In this document: in pieces, positions 46,145-59,600 of the stretch
How positions within the stretch are numbered: the stretch's first letter is position 1
Layout of the letters: each line of letters begins with the position of its first letter
DNA from: Arion vulgaris
Lineage: Eukaryota > Mollusca > Gastropoda > Stylommatophora > Arionidae
DNA length: 64,000 bases
Assembly (NCBI GenBank): GCA_020796225.1
Contig: CM036764.1
Coordinates: 25,332,233-25,396,232 of the forward strand
Direction of reading: 5' to 3'
The notes under the pieces: model-generated
What the model was told of the DNA's origin: nothing
What the model saw: the letters and a program-made list of their open reading frames with translations, nothing else
Database searches by the model: none
Position numbers and translations under genes: made by a program

Positions 46145-49100
46145 ATGGAGGAGACCACTCTTCTATTTCGGCACCTACCAACAGAATTGAGTGCTGAAGA
46201 TAGGAAAGACTTGCTTTACTACCTTGGAGCTTCTCGAGTCAAAGTTATGGGCAAGACTGGATCCATGGTAATGGTTTTATAATTGTCAGATACACTTTTG
46301 TTTGCTTCCGTGGGTGGCGGATATTAAGACAGCCTGCAGACATGTTGTGTCTGGGGCAATCTAAATAAAGCTTCATACTGGATAAATAAACATTAGTGGA
46401 CCAAATGGTGATGCTTTTTCTTCAGCATAGAGTTTGAACACAGATTACACTGGTTTTGTCAATCAAATGTTTCGTAGATTAAATGATGGAACCAAGAGTT
46501 GCAAATAATGTTTTTCATTGGGAAGAAAACCTTGGAAGAGAACAATGGGCCAAGTGACCATAGTTGTGAAAGGGGATGAATGGATCCCAATAGATAGTAG
46601 CATGGCTATATTTCGCAATGTTATAATTAATCTTGGAAGGGAATGTAGAGATTTGGGTAACATTTACGCTGGATTTCCAGCATTAAGCAGCAGATAGCAG
46701 ATAATACAACATGATGATGTTGTGTTTATACCGATGAGGCTGTGCATCGCAGTGAGAAGTCAGACTTTGGTTTCCTATCTAGTACATATGGTAGAGCCAT
46801 TGCAGAGTGGAACATAGCATACAAGACAACTACACTTTCAGTATGAAGGCGGCAATTGAGGCCAATACTGCTTCCCTGACGTGGCTATCTGGGACTTCAG
46901 ACTGGAGGAGTTGGTGTGTCTGACTCATGGTCAATGCTTCGAAAGATAAAAAATGACAAGTTATGGTATCAGTATCATCTCTTCTGATTTCCAACTTCTA
47001 GAGGCTTACTTGTATCTATATTTTTTGACATGTGAGTGTTTGTGGTAATAAAAGAAAGAAAGGCTTGCATCAACAGCATCGATTGTCTGGAAGCTGAAGT
47101 TATATAGGGAGGACATCCTTTGGTTTCTTTACGACAGCCTGTTGTATGAAGATACCAATATTGTTATTGGTTCTATCCAGTGATTTATAGAGTTGAAATT
47201 ATATGTTGTGCAAACAGAATTTGTTGCCTGAGGGGAAGAGTAAAGAGTGTGTTTAACCAGCGAGCCACAGAAACCATCAATATGCATATATTTCGACATC
47301 TGTTGGGAAAGACTGAGCACCTGTGGGTCTGCCTAGAGTCTTATGTCAGTTAAGCAACTAATAACTAACCTGAACTAAAACCTTTGTGTATTTTGCCGCA
47401 GACATCTGCCAAAAGTGATTGGTTTGGTATGAGTGGAGTCATCTATCGAACAATTGGCCAGGCGACTACAGTTGCGACCCTACCAAAAGGGGAAGAATAG
47501 ATCCCAACAGATGGTAGCATGACCAACTATCTCAATGTTATCATTACTCTTGGAAGAGAATGTAGAGATTGGGGCAACATGAAGGCTGATCTGCAGTTAA
47601 GCAGCTGATAGAAGATAATGCAAGGGATGATGATGTTGTTGTATATACCGATGGGTCGGTTCAATGTGGTGAGAAGTCCGGCTGGGGTTTCTTGGCTAAT
47701 GCGCATGGTAGGGTTATTGCAGAGCGAAATGGGGCATACAGGACAACTACTTCTAGTATGAGAATGGAGGTTGAGGCCATTACTGCTGCCCTCCATTGGC
47801 TCTCTGGGACTTCATTTACTGGGACAGTTGTTGTATCTGACTCTCAGTCGATGCTTCACAAGATCCAGAAGGGCAGATTTCGGTATGAGTGGATGTCGTC
47901 TATAGAAGTTTCTAACCTCCAGCGGCTTACATGGATATACTGTCCTGGGCATGAAGGTGTTTATGGTAATGAAAGAGCGGACAGGCTTGCATCAACAGTA
48001 TAGATTGTTGGGGAGTTGAAGATGGATAAGGGGGATATTCTTCGGTCTCTTGCGACTGTCTGTTGGATGAGGACACTAAAATCGATGTTGAATCAATCAA
48101 GCGATTTAGGCAGTTTGGAGTTACCCGTTGTTCAAGTCGAACTGGATGCCTGAGAGGCAGAGTGAGAGGTGTGTTTAATCAGCGAGCCACAGGAACCATC
48201 AGTATGCATACTCTTCGATATCTGTTGGGGAGACTGAGCACCTATGGGTCTGCCGGAGTGCAATGACGTCAGTTTAGTAACCAATAACCATCTATCGATG
48301 CTTCTCACCTACTGGATTTTAACATGAAAATGCATTTCCAGGGCATATAGATTTTCTTGAGATTGGGATAGACTTATATGAACAACATCTATAGCTGGTA
48401 TGTCTGCAGACCAAAAATAGGTTCATAGTTCAGTTTCTGGCACATCCATACTGCATTTGAAGGGCTAGTAAATCAAACATTGTACAAGTGGGAATGTGCA
48501 TCAGAGTGACATAATGAGAAGGGTAGTTAACCTGAAACCCAATTGAGCTATTATCGTATAAACTCTCATCATCTGCTGGGAACACAGAGAACCTATTTGT
48601 CTGCCTTCAGAGTGCTCTATGATGTCATTTCAATAACTCTAAATCATTATCAGGTGCCATTTCTGCATAAGAGGCTTGCTGCAATGAACCTCCCAACATA
48701 CCCTGTCTCTTGCCTTTATGTTTTTTTCTATGCTGTTTGTTCCCCAAATTGTATCTCTATCATCCTATGTCTCATCCTCTGTGATTTTACTGGTTCCCAG
48801 TTTTATTTTAAAATGTTGTCCTAATGCATTACGTTTTTTTTGGCTGTAATCTTAGTTTGTTGTAATCATAACTGATGAAGTTAGGCTACTGCTTCTGGAA
48901 ATAACATGCGGAAAAATTGATATCTGATAAAGAAAACATAATAACAAATTTCTGTTTTGATATCATTGTCTTTTCACATATTTCCTCCAGAAAAATACTG
49001 CATTTGCTGTTTTTGGAAGCAAGGAGCAAGCAACACAGGTAATGACTATCTTTGTTGTAATTCAAATTATACTCAGAGTTGTTATTTAGAGATATAATGC

Positions 49101-52100
49101 ATTTTATTATTTGTAAAATGTAAGTTAACATGTTTGATAAAGTTTGTTAGCAGAAGTGGCACCATTGCTCTCTTGGCAGATCTATATGTGCTCAAGTCTT
49201 TTTCAGCAGTATGTCTATGTGCTGATGATTCCCATAGCTTTCTGGTTGTACATTTTTCATCCATCCTTGCAGGAGTCCTGTTTTATACCACTGGTTTATA
49301 CAGCAAGAGATAAAACTGCTACATTTTCAGCCTGATTACTTACTTACTTATTTATACCTCTCCGCTCCTCCTGAAGCATAAGGCCTCAACTGTTGTTACC
49401 CACTTTTCCCGGTCTCTGACTGTTTTCTTTATGGTTTCCCATAATAGTTGAGCACCCTTCAGTTCCTCAAGAAGTTTCCGTCTCTAGGTCTGTTTAGGAC
49501 ATCCTCTTTTCTATTTCCTTGCATATTCAGCTCAAGTGCATGTCTAGTGACACTTGACTGTGTCTTCTGCAGGGTATGCCTGACCCATCATCATTTTCTC
49601 CTCTTAACCTGGGTCATCATGGGCTCTTGTCCATTTCTTTTTCACGAATATTGAGCCTGATTGTATGCCTTTTATGGTTGAAAGTCACTAGAATTGACAT
49701 TGCAATCTTGTCTAGAAAATATTATGCGGTAAGTTTCAACATCAGATTAAGTGTTAATCTCCTGTACTGTTTTAAAAAAAAGTTGTTCTGGAATGCTTAT
49801 TTCTGAATAGATTGGTTTACATTAAGAAACTGCCTTTCTAACCACACGGATGTTCCAGCAACTGTCCTTCATGATAATACATCACTTTGTTTGATTGATT
49901 TATTGGAAAAACTAACTTTGATCACTTTGTTTGATACCCCCAAATAACCATTTGTTATGAAGTTGTGAATTTAATATATTTGTGATTTGTATTGGCTTGT
50001 TATTCATCTTTTCATTTTGTGTTGTAACATTTTGAGATTATTTAATATTCTGTGTTTTCTTCTGGAAATCCCTAGTATTGTTCCTGAAGCTACAGAGTTT
50101 GTGCTTTGTGCAACACTCTCGGCAGGTGGTTTGCCATTTCTGTCTAGAGAGATGGAACTCTATGGGGAAACTCAGTGCACTGAAGTCAATCCATCACCTT
50201 TAGACCCTTTAATTTTCAATAGAAAAGCTGTGAAGTTTGTCACAATAATTAGCTCTACATATGACTCTGTTTTAGATTGTTTTCTTTTCTCAAATAGTCA
50301 AGTAAATGGGCTTTTAACTCCTTGTGGACCAAGTGATACACTATCTGTCTTTGGGTTGGACACCTTTTTTACCCAGAGCCACACTAAAGGGCACTTTTTA
50401 TTCTAAAAACAAATGGTTTGTAAAAACATGGATTTTGCCATGGTCCGCTAAGAGTTAAGCTATTTGGTAGCCAGATTAAAACAGGTTAATGAGTTCATTC
50501 TTAAATGTAGAAAAAAATGGGTGCATATTTGTTGTAAGTAATTTTCAATTTGACAGAATAATTGATGGTATTTAGTGTGTACATTTGCTAGGTGTTGAAT
50601 CAGCTTCATCAAGTGGAGTTCCTGGGTTCTAGGCTGATAGTAGAGTTTGCAAAAACATGTTTGCCTTATAGTGATGGTTCACTTCCCCATAAAGAAGGGT
50701 AGGTTATAATTATTTGCTTTCATAATTATTTTATCTTTTAAAGAAATATATGTTTGTTATTGTGCTATATAAAGAGCATATGGACTCTACTGTAGTTGAC
50801 TGCTTTTCTTGAAGCTTATAGTCAAATCATGTATTGTATTTGCCCACTTGTAGTTTCAGTAGCATTTTGTTTTATGTGGTGAGACTTTATTACTAGTTTC
50901 CTTAGTGTTATAGAAGAGCCCTTTATTTATCATGGACAGAAAAGAGAACAAATAGATCTATCCAGAAACAACTCAAAATCAAAGAAAACTGGTTGATGCT
51001 ACAAATAAAAATTGAAAAATTTTGGGCATAAAAAAAAGACAAGAAGGGTTGAGAAGACGGTTATGAAAGAAGACACCCTGGAAAAGATAAGAGGAAGACT
51101 ATAACAACAGCAGAGGCAGGACATCTGGCTCTTTGAGAGAAAGAAATTTCAAAGGAATGTTATGGTGTCAAAGTTCTGCTCAGGACAAGCTATTTGATAA
51201 TGATTTACATATTAGGGAATACCACCTGTGTGTTGCCGGGGCGTGCAAGGGAAGCAAGGAATAGTAACGCTTCGACCTATACTGCATGTCGTAAGAGGCG
51301 ACTGAGGTAGTTGCCTAGGGAAGCTACCCTAGTAAATAAAAAGCGCACCAGAAATCAGCTGTGCTGGCCTACTTATAGGCGCATAATTGACACAATGCAC
51401 AATCGTTCTTAGGTTCAGATCACATACGAATCACAAAGAGGGATTTAACAAGTGATCGATATGGAGCATTTGAAGAAGAAGATATTAGGGAATACAGTAT
51501 TGGGAGCATATTTGTCTTTGATCAACAGCACATAATGAGTGATTGATGAGTATTTCTCTGGTACCCTTATGTTGACCTATGTTCCGCTTGCATTCAGAAA
51601 AATGCCATTGTTTAAGAAATTAGTACATTAACTCTTTCCACGCTTTAAGCCGCACGCTGCGCCACGGCAGAAGTCCGTTGTACGCTTTAAGCCGCACACT
51701 GCGCCATAGAGTTGCTTCCTTATAAGAAGTCTTTCTAGTTTTACTTCTACTATTTTACTTCTACTACTTTTTAACCTTGTTATTCTATTGGGTTGTCCAG
51801 TTTTCAATTTTCAGTCTTCAATTTAATATATAATAATATATATATGTTTATTTATTGACGAATAGTTGGGATCGTAATTAAAAAAATTTTTTTTTTACTT
51901 CCCTTGAATTAACTGCTTAAAAATTGAGGAAATAAATGGGCGTGGAAAGAGTTAACCATTGTTCTGTGGTGGCTCTCAGTTTCCATGTTGCTGCCAATAA
52001 TAAGGTAACAAATAAAGGAACCCTTTTCCTGACACCCAATTGAATCTGGGTCGACCTGAGAGCCTTTATAGTCTGTAAAAATTCATTGCAAACTGTGGAA

Positions 52101-53598
52101 CTGAATCTGGACCACTAGTCTAAGAAGCAAGTTCACTAACAACTACGCTGCTGCGCTCTGAGGTCAATAGTACATACAATTAATTTTGTTTTTCAAAACT
52201 CTCCTCTTTCTTATTCCTATCCTTTCCCACTGCAACATGGAGTTTAGCCTATCACTTTTTATATTAGATATTGAATTCAACTGAGCATAGTGCTGACCTT
52301 GATTCTATCACTATGTCAGTTCTTCAATGCAGTTATGTAACACAGCCTTTGTTAAGAGATATCGATTGTTAGGCCCTAACCCAATCCCAGATAAACCTGG
52401 GGAAATGTTATCCAGCAGTACATAAATTTATACCGATGGGTGGCTGATAATATTTTTAGAAACATTGAACCAAACTAGAAGTAGCAAAAACTTTGTAGTA
52501 CCACATCTACTGAGTTGTACTGAAACGTTTTTATATCTGATAAGTGAAGCTATCAGAACTGACTCATTCCCCCCACATTTTGAAACTGCTTGGGATAAAA
52601 GCTTAAGGATGTGTCATTGTTTATGATTTTTCAGTCATACAATAAAACCTGGAACTGATGATGAAGAGGCTGCATCTATAAAACAAGGGGACCAACAACA
52701 ACAGATAGAAGCAAGAGAGATCAAATTTGACACAACTTTTGGAACATGGGGGTAAGTATTCAGTGTTGTAAGTATTCAAAGTTGTGAGTATTCGATGTTG
52801 CAAATATTCATAAGTATTGTTCTGCAACTCTTTTCTCTTTTAAGACTTTCATGTTAATGTTTCTGATAAAGGTAACAGTTAGTTTTAGGTTACTAACATT
52901 GCCATCATGTTTTTTACGAAGATAGACAGCGTGTACCATGTGCTGTTTCATTCCCTATAATATGTTTGATAGGTCTGCAATAGAGCCAGATACATGTATC
53001 TACTGTGTAAAAATTAGTATATGTAAATGAGAAAATTCAGGATTTTGTATATCTCGTAAGTACAGTATTGCAGGATAGAGATTCGGAAAAGGACATCATT
53101 GGGAAGAAATCAAGAAAGCAAGTCAAACGTTTGCCATGATCAATAAAGTCTGGAAAGCTAAAGGATTGAATCTTAAAACAAAACTAAAAATATGTAGAAG
53201 CAGTGTCTGAGGAGCATTATTATACAGTAGTTGGTGCTGGAAAATGACCCACAACATTATACACAAGCTGGAGATATTCCAAAATAAATATTTAAGAAGA
53301 ATTCTGCAAATATTCTGGCCAAATATAATAGCAAATGAAGAACTTTTAAAACAAACAAACTGCATTATTGAAGACTATCATTAAAAGACGAAGGTGGGTT
53401 GGTCATGTATGTCGTGTACCAGTAGGGACACTGACTAGGACAGCTCTGTGATAGACAGCCTGTGGAAAAAGAAGGCCTGAATGTCCAAAGGAAACATAGA
53501 TAAGAACTGTGGAAAGAGAGCTGAAAGATTGTGGCTTGACATGGGAAACAATTGGTAGAAAAGCGGCAGAACAGCACCAATGTAAATCTCTTGTGTGT

Positions 53599-53677
<79 letters not shown>

Positions 53678-56600
53678 CGATCACCGTCCAGACCGATGTA
53701 CTAGATCTCCCCATAAATTCTATTCGTGTGGAAATCTGATTTATGCAGCCTTAGCATTGGTTTGTTTTACGTCACATCTTCAGCACCATTTGGAGCTCTG
53801 GTGCTTATCCTTTGGCGATGTGTCCGGTTTCAGCCAGTGTTTACTGTTTACTCAGTTCGCTCTCCGTTCTGTAGCCATCTACTGTTTTTACGGTGTGGGG
53901 TAGCTAGCCCCCTACCCAACCTCCTTAATCGCCTCTTACGATCTGCGTGGCAGGTAGCATTGGTTCTATTCTTTACACCCCAATTTGGGCTCAGGTAACC
54001 ACTCTGGCGTATATATATATATAAACTTCTGAGAATTTATTATTCTAGTACTTCTGTTATCGATACAAGGGAAGACTGCAGTAAAACTATGAAACCTTCC
54101 CTTATATTGATAATAGAAGGTAATATCTATGTAGAAACATCGCTTTGTATTGTTTTTGTACTTTGTAAAACTATATTACTTTGCTTTTACATGTTTCAGT
54201 TTTAGTACTTCTATTATATGTATTGAAATTCTTACACAACCTACGTGAATTCATTATGATATGACATATGTCTTGTTTCTTGCTCAGTTTGAAACATCCT
54301 CGCCGGCCAGAACTTCGCTATGCTTACCCACCTCCAACACCATCCATTTTGACAAATATTCTGAATGCTCTGGCTGCAGTACCCAAGTTTTATGTTCAGG
54401 TTGGTCACATTTTAGTTTGTAGTATTACTTGTTTGATTTGGCCTTTTACTTTTTTTGGAAGGGTGGTGATTAACTTGGTAGTGTTGCAGCGGGTGGACCC
54501 AAGTACGGTTGAATCTGTAAAAACTCAGAGCATCATCATTCTTTTGAATGAAAGCTGCTCGGAAATAGTTTAAATATATTTAGTTGCCTATTGGCTCTAT
54601 GAAGGCTTCCACCCCTTGGCCACGATCAAGTGGGCACCACACTTTGATCTTAGCCAAAAGGCTCAGATTTATAATTGGGATTACACATTGTACAAGTAGA
54701 ACTGGATGCTTGAGGGTCAGAGAGAGGAGTTTGTTTAACCAGCGAGCCACAGGAACCATCAGTATGTATAGCCTTCAACATTTGTTGGGGCAGACAGAAC
54801 ATATGGGTCTGCCTGAAGTTTTATGCATCGGTTTAGTGACTAATAACTAATATATACAATTATAAAATATTTAAAATAGCTCTATCTGTTTTTAAAAATT
54901 CATTCAGGTGTTGCATCTCATGAACAAGATGGATCTACCAGCACCATTTGGAGCTGTGACTGCACCACCACCAATTGTAAGATTTGACTTCCATTCAGTT
55001 AATTATTAGACATCCATGTACCTTATAGAAATTGGTAACAAACTTTTGGCATAACACATTTTCAGAACACATAAAAAACAATTTTAAAAAAAAGTTGAAA
55101 CATTTACTCTTTTGTATGTGTTACTTCCTTCCTTCTTCTCATTCGCTTTAAATATTGTATATTTATCCAGTGTTGACTCTTATATAAACTTGACTTATGA
55201 CTAATTGTTTTAAAACACCAGAATTTGTTGTTGTGTGTTTTTGTTGGGCCCTTACCAAATAGTACTGCAGCGGGAGGACCCAGGTACATTTGAAATGTGT
55301 AAAAACTCAAGAGCGTCGTCATTCTTTCAAATGAGAACTGCTCGGAATTTGTTTAAATATAATAAGTTGCCTATTAGCTTTATGAAGGCTCTCACCCTTA
55401 CAATTTCAATTTAATCTTAGTAAAAAGGCAGAGAAGCCATGCCTCGTAGTTTTTAGACACCATTATCCAACTATTTCGAAAATGGAAATTATACAGTTAC
55501 TTTACAAATTATGAGGGTGTGCTATGAAAATAAATGTCGCCTGGAAGACCTCAACCCGTTGATCAGCAAAAAACACTTTTTGGATATGTTTATCAACCAA
55601 TATTTCAATCGATAGAACAGATAAAGTTATGGGTACATGTTTTGATGAAAAAGAGAAAGGTCCAAAATGTATAAATTTGATAAAAAATTAGACAATTACA
55701 TGTTTCAACTCTTTTGGTTGGCTTTTTCCCAGAACCCTGATGTAAGGGAGCTAACTCTACCAGATGATACTGACCAGCTGGAAATGGAAATTTCAAGTGA
55801 AACAGAATCTGAGCTGGAAAGTGGGGAAGAAGATGAGGAAGGGAAAAGGTATTTCAAATGGGAGAGAGAGAGAGAAGGACTGAACTATGGAAGGCATATA
55901 TTCCCTTCTTCATCTTCATTTGAAAAATAAAATATGCTTTGTAGTTTGCAGTTTCAATCCTTCCTTTCATTTGTTTGAAATATTGACCATGTATTCAATG
56001 TTGCCTCCGGTATAAACTTCATTGTCATTTGTAGCTCACAGAGAGGTTATTGCAGTGTTCTTTCACCGGACCAGTGAGTTTGTCTTGGTATATCATATTC
56101 AGCGTAGTCGTGATGTATGTGTGCATCATTATGCCTCCGGTATAAACTTCATTGTCATTTGTAGCTCACAGAGAGGTTATTGCAGTGTTCTTTCACCGGA
56201 CCAGTGAGTTTGTCTTGGTATATCATATTCAGCGTAGTCGTGATGTATGTGTGCACATTGCTGAATTGCCAATCTTGAATTTTGTATACATGTGACTGGA
56301 GTTGTGTCCTGTTCTGAGACTCAAAAGCTTGTTCTAATTTCCTCATTTATTAGTAGTCATCCTGCATACACTTACTTGCTCTTCATTTACATTGTTTTCA
56401 ATCTCACATTTATTTCTGTAGCTATCTCTATCACCCTCGGGCAATTCTGTATATTATTTTATCAATTCTTTTCATTTAGTCAGTTGCTCTGTTCTCATGT
56501 CACAGGCTCTACAGGTCTAGTGAGAAAATTGTCCTGTAGATCAGGTTGAGTCTTTCAAGGTAGTGAGCACTGCATCTGCTTGAGTGTCCACAGGATGAGC

Positions 56601-59600
56601 ACCATATACATTTTTAACATATGGGCATTTTAATTTTGTTGTTGCTTATTATCATGATTGTCATAGTGTACCTCTTGGCTGAAGTCCTCCGACTTTAAAC
56701 GCTCCTACTAATCAGAGCGAACTGTGGTCTTACTCGAAGGACATGAGTAGGAATGTTGGAAGGTTAGCAGAATTTTTTCCACCTCACTCGTTGTTTAAGC
56801 CAGTCAAAACTGTTGCCTGGGTGCGGCATGAGAAGCCAAACATATCTAGGTGAGAAGATGATGACCAAATAGGATCATGACTATCAGCAAATAGATGCGG
56901 ATATGACTGAGTTCCCATGATGAACCATTACCTTCTCACCGAACACCCTAAATTCAATGTCTGATTCTTATTATTATGCACTTACACTGTATCTTCCTGT
57001 TTTTTTTCTGAAAGTACAGTTCTTGTTTGATGACGATGTTAGACAATTCTGATAATTTTTCTTAGACAGATTGTGTTGACAGTTGTGATATTGTGCTCTT
57101 ACACATAAGAGAAGAGGAAGACCACAGAGTAGATGGATTCAGGATATAACTGATTGTTTGAGCATGACCACTGCAGAGGCGGGATATCTGGCCTATGAGA
57201 GAGAGTCATTCTGAAGGACTGTTAAGTTGGCAAAGTTCTGCTCAGGACAAGCTATTTGATGATGATGATAATAATGATGCAGAAATATTCATTAAAATGA
57301 TATCAATATTGATCTGTTGAATTGGGAAGTAAAGTTACTAATAGAAATATTTTGTATTCTTTTCTTCTTTCTGTAAAGGTTAAAGGAACTGCGCTCAAGG
57401 AAAAGGCTGGTAAAACTTGTCAAGAAGCGCTCAGCTAAAAGACCCAAATTGTCGGACTTGCAGGATAGTGGAACACCTGTTACAGCTTCTGCTGTAGCTC
57501 TTCAGGTCAGCCAGGTTTTTGAAATGGAGAATGAGGCACATGCAGGTACAAAGAAAATTGAACTGAAACTTCCATCTTCAATTTTGCAAGGAACAGATTC
57601 GCATCATCCAAAAGGGAATGTCCAGCAGTTTAACTCATATTCAATGCCACCACCTGTATCTAGACATAATCTTGCAGCCGACACTGCATATTCTCCTATT
57701 ATGTCTGTATTACAGCGTCATCAACCATTACCAGTATCTCACTCTTACCATGCACCAGCAGTACCACCAGTTTTGTTTCAAGATGAGCGATTACCACCAC
57801 ATGTACCAACTTCTTATCAAGAACAACATTTACCAGCAGTTCCAGATTTGTCTAATTTAGAAGTTAGAACTCGGCTGGGAAATGAAGATCAAGTTAAAAC
57901 TTCTATTTCTGCAGGTAAGTAAATCTTTTCATCTCAATTGTGTATAAATTTGTTTAAATATAGTTTTTTCACTTTTATCTCCCCATTGTTTGTGTTCTAT
58001 TCATTCTATCTACCCTTTGTGTGTTGCTGGGGCCCGAAAGGGAAGCAAAGAATAGTAACACTGCAACCTACAAGGCATTTAGTAAGAAGCGACTGAGGTA
58101 GGAGCGTAGGGAAGCTATCCTAGTAAATATAAAGCTTTGCAGAAATCGGATCTGCTGGCCTACTTGTAGGCGCATAATTCGCACACTGTACAATGGCTCT
58201 TAGGTTCGAGTGAGGCCTAACTAATCACTGTGATGAGGCCTTCTAATTTGTAAGAGAGCCACTGAAATCTCCTCTAATACAATAAGCAGTTCATCATTCC
58301 TATCTCAGAGCTACAAGAGTAGATAGAAAAACATAGTAAGTTTACATATCATATCTTTTACTCATGCTGTTGCTGATAATTCTTTCAATAAATAGATAGT
58401 GTACAAGTGTTAGGTGTACAAGTGTTAGGTGTACAAGTGTTAGGTGTACAAGTGTTAGGTGTACAAGTGTTAGGTGCTTCAGAAAAAACAAATGACCAAA
58501 TACAGGATTATAACCACTTACCTTTATTTCTTACGGCACTCTTTGTCTAGCAATACAAGTGTTAGGTGTACAAGTGTTAGGTGTACAAGTGTTAGGTGTA
58601 CAAGTGTTAGGTGCTTCAGAAAAAACAAATGACCAAATACAGGATTATAACCACTTACCTTTATTTCTTACGGCACTCTTTGTCTAGCAATACAAGCATT
58701 CTTACGAACACAACCAGCCAGCCATTCCGGTTGTGTTTGTAAAAACACTTGTATATTGTTATGCTAAGCAATGGGTGCAAATTGAAATAAGGGTAGGGTC
58801 AAAAGGCTCATGAGGTCATGGTGGTAACATGAGCCAGGGTTAGCGATTGGGCGCTAACCAAGACCCTGCCCCCAACCTCCACGCGGTGACCCGGGAAACA
58901 GACTCTGGTTCCGGTCTGGCTAAGAGGGGCAGGGATCGGGAGAGAAAACTACTGGTAGTGGTAGCAGTGCAATTACGGAAATACAATAAAGATACATACA
59001 AACAAAATGCACAAATCTCCTGACCGATGTCCAACAAGATATAGCCCAAGTCCCTGAACGCAAAGAAACAGCAACGAAACGTCTCAGAACATGGATGAGA
59101 GGTGCATCCAGTGACCAAACGTATGCCCACGTAGGGCGAAGCTCGAAGCCCTGAGGAGGGGCAAACATTGCCAGCCCGTCGGCAAGAATAAATAAGACAG
59201 GACCGTATCGAATAAAAGTCTACCCTCGTGTTGGTGCGAGAGAAGATTGCAGCTGACCCCGCATCGGTAGCCTGGTGCAGACACATGTACTGGGCAAGGT
59301 TTGCCGAGCGCAAAAGAACAAGTTGCGTTTAGTGCATAACGAAACTACCCGCCCTGGGAAAATCGTGCAAGGTACTGTGCGATTAAAATTAACATCCCGG
59401 AAGAACTGAGGTTGGTGATGCCTAACGGAACTGCCAGCCTTGGGGCAACCGGCAAGGTTCGATTGCAGTCGTAACTAACATCCCCGGAATAACTGGGGCG
59501 GGTGATGGCGCCGAGCGCAAAATCCTCAGTTACTCTGATAGCGCCGACTGAAACGACCCTCTACATTGTTTGTACTCGGCCCCATGCCAGTGCTTTTGAG

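Noticed and set aside
49987..50406. Plus-strand frame of 139 codons in RNPC3 intron 2
   Set aside because: It crosses an interspersed repeat boundary and ends in a MITE; no coding signature.
53403..53903. Frames rich in Ile-Tyr repeats
   Set aside because: Translation of the (AT)n microsatellite joined to a SINE.
54475..54680. Functional U2 snRNA gene
   Set aside because: The branch-site-pairing sequence and Sm site are altered, and a relative with the same non-U2 body lies nearby.
58840..59313. Minus-strand frame of 157 codons
   Set aside because: Shadow of a GC-rich LINE 5' region. No start context, no domain, and overlapping frames are equally open.
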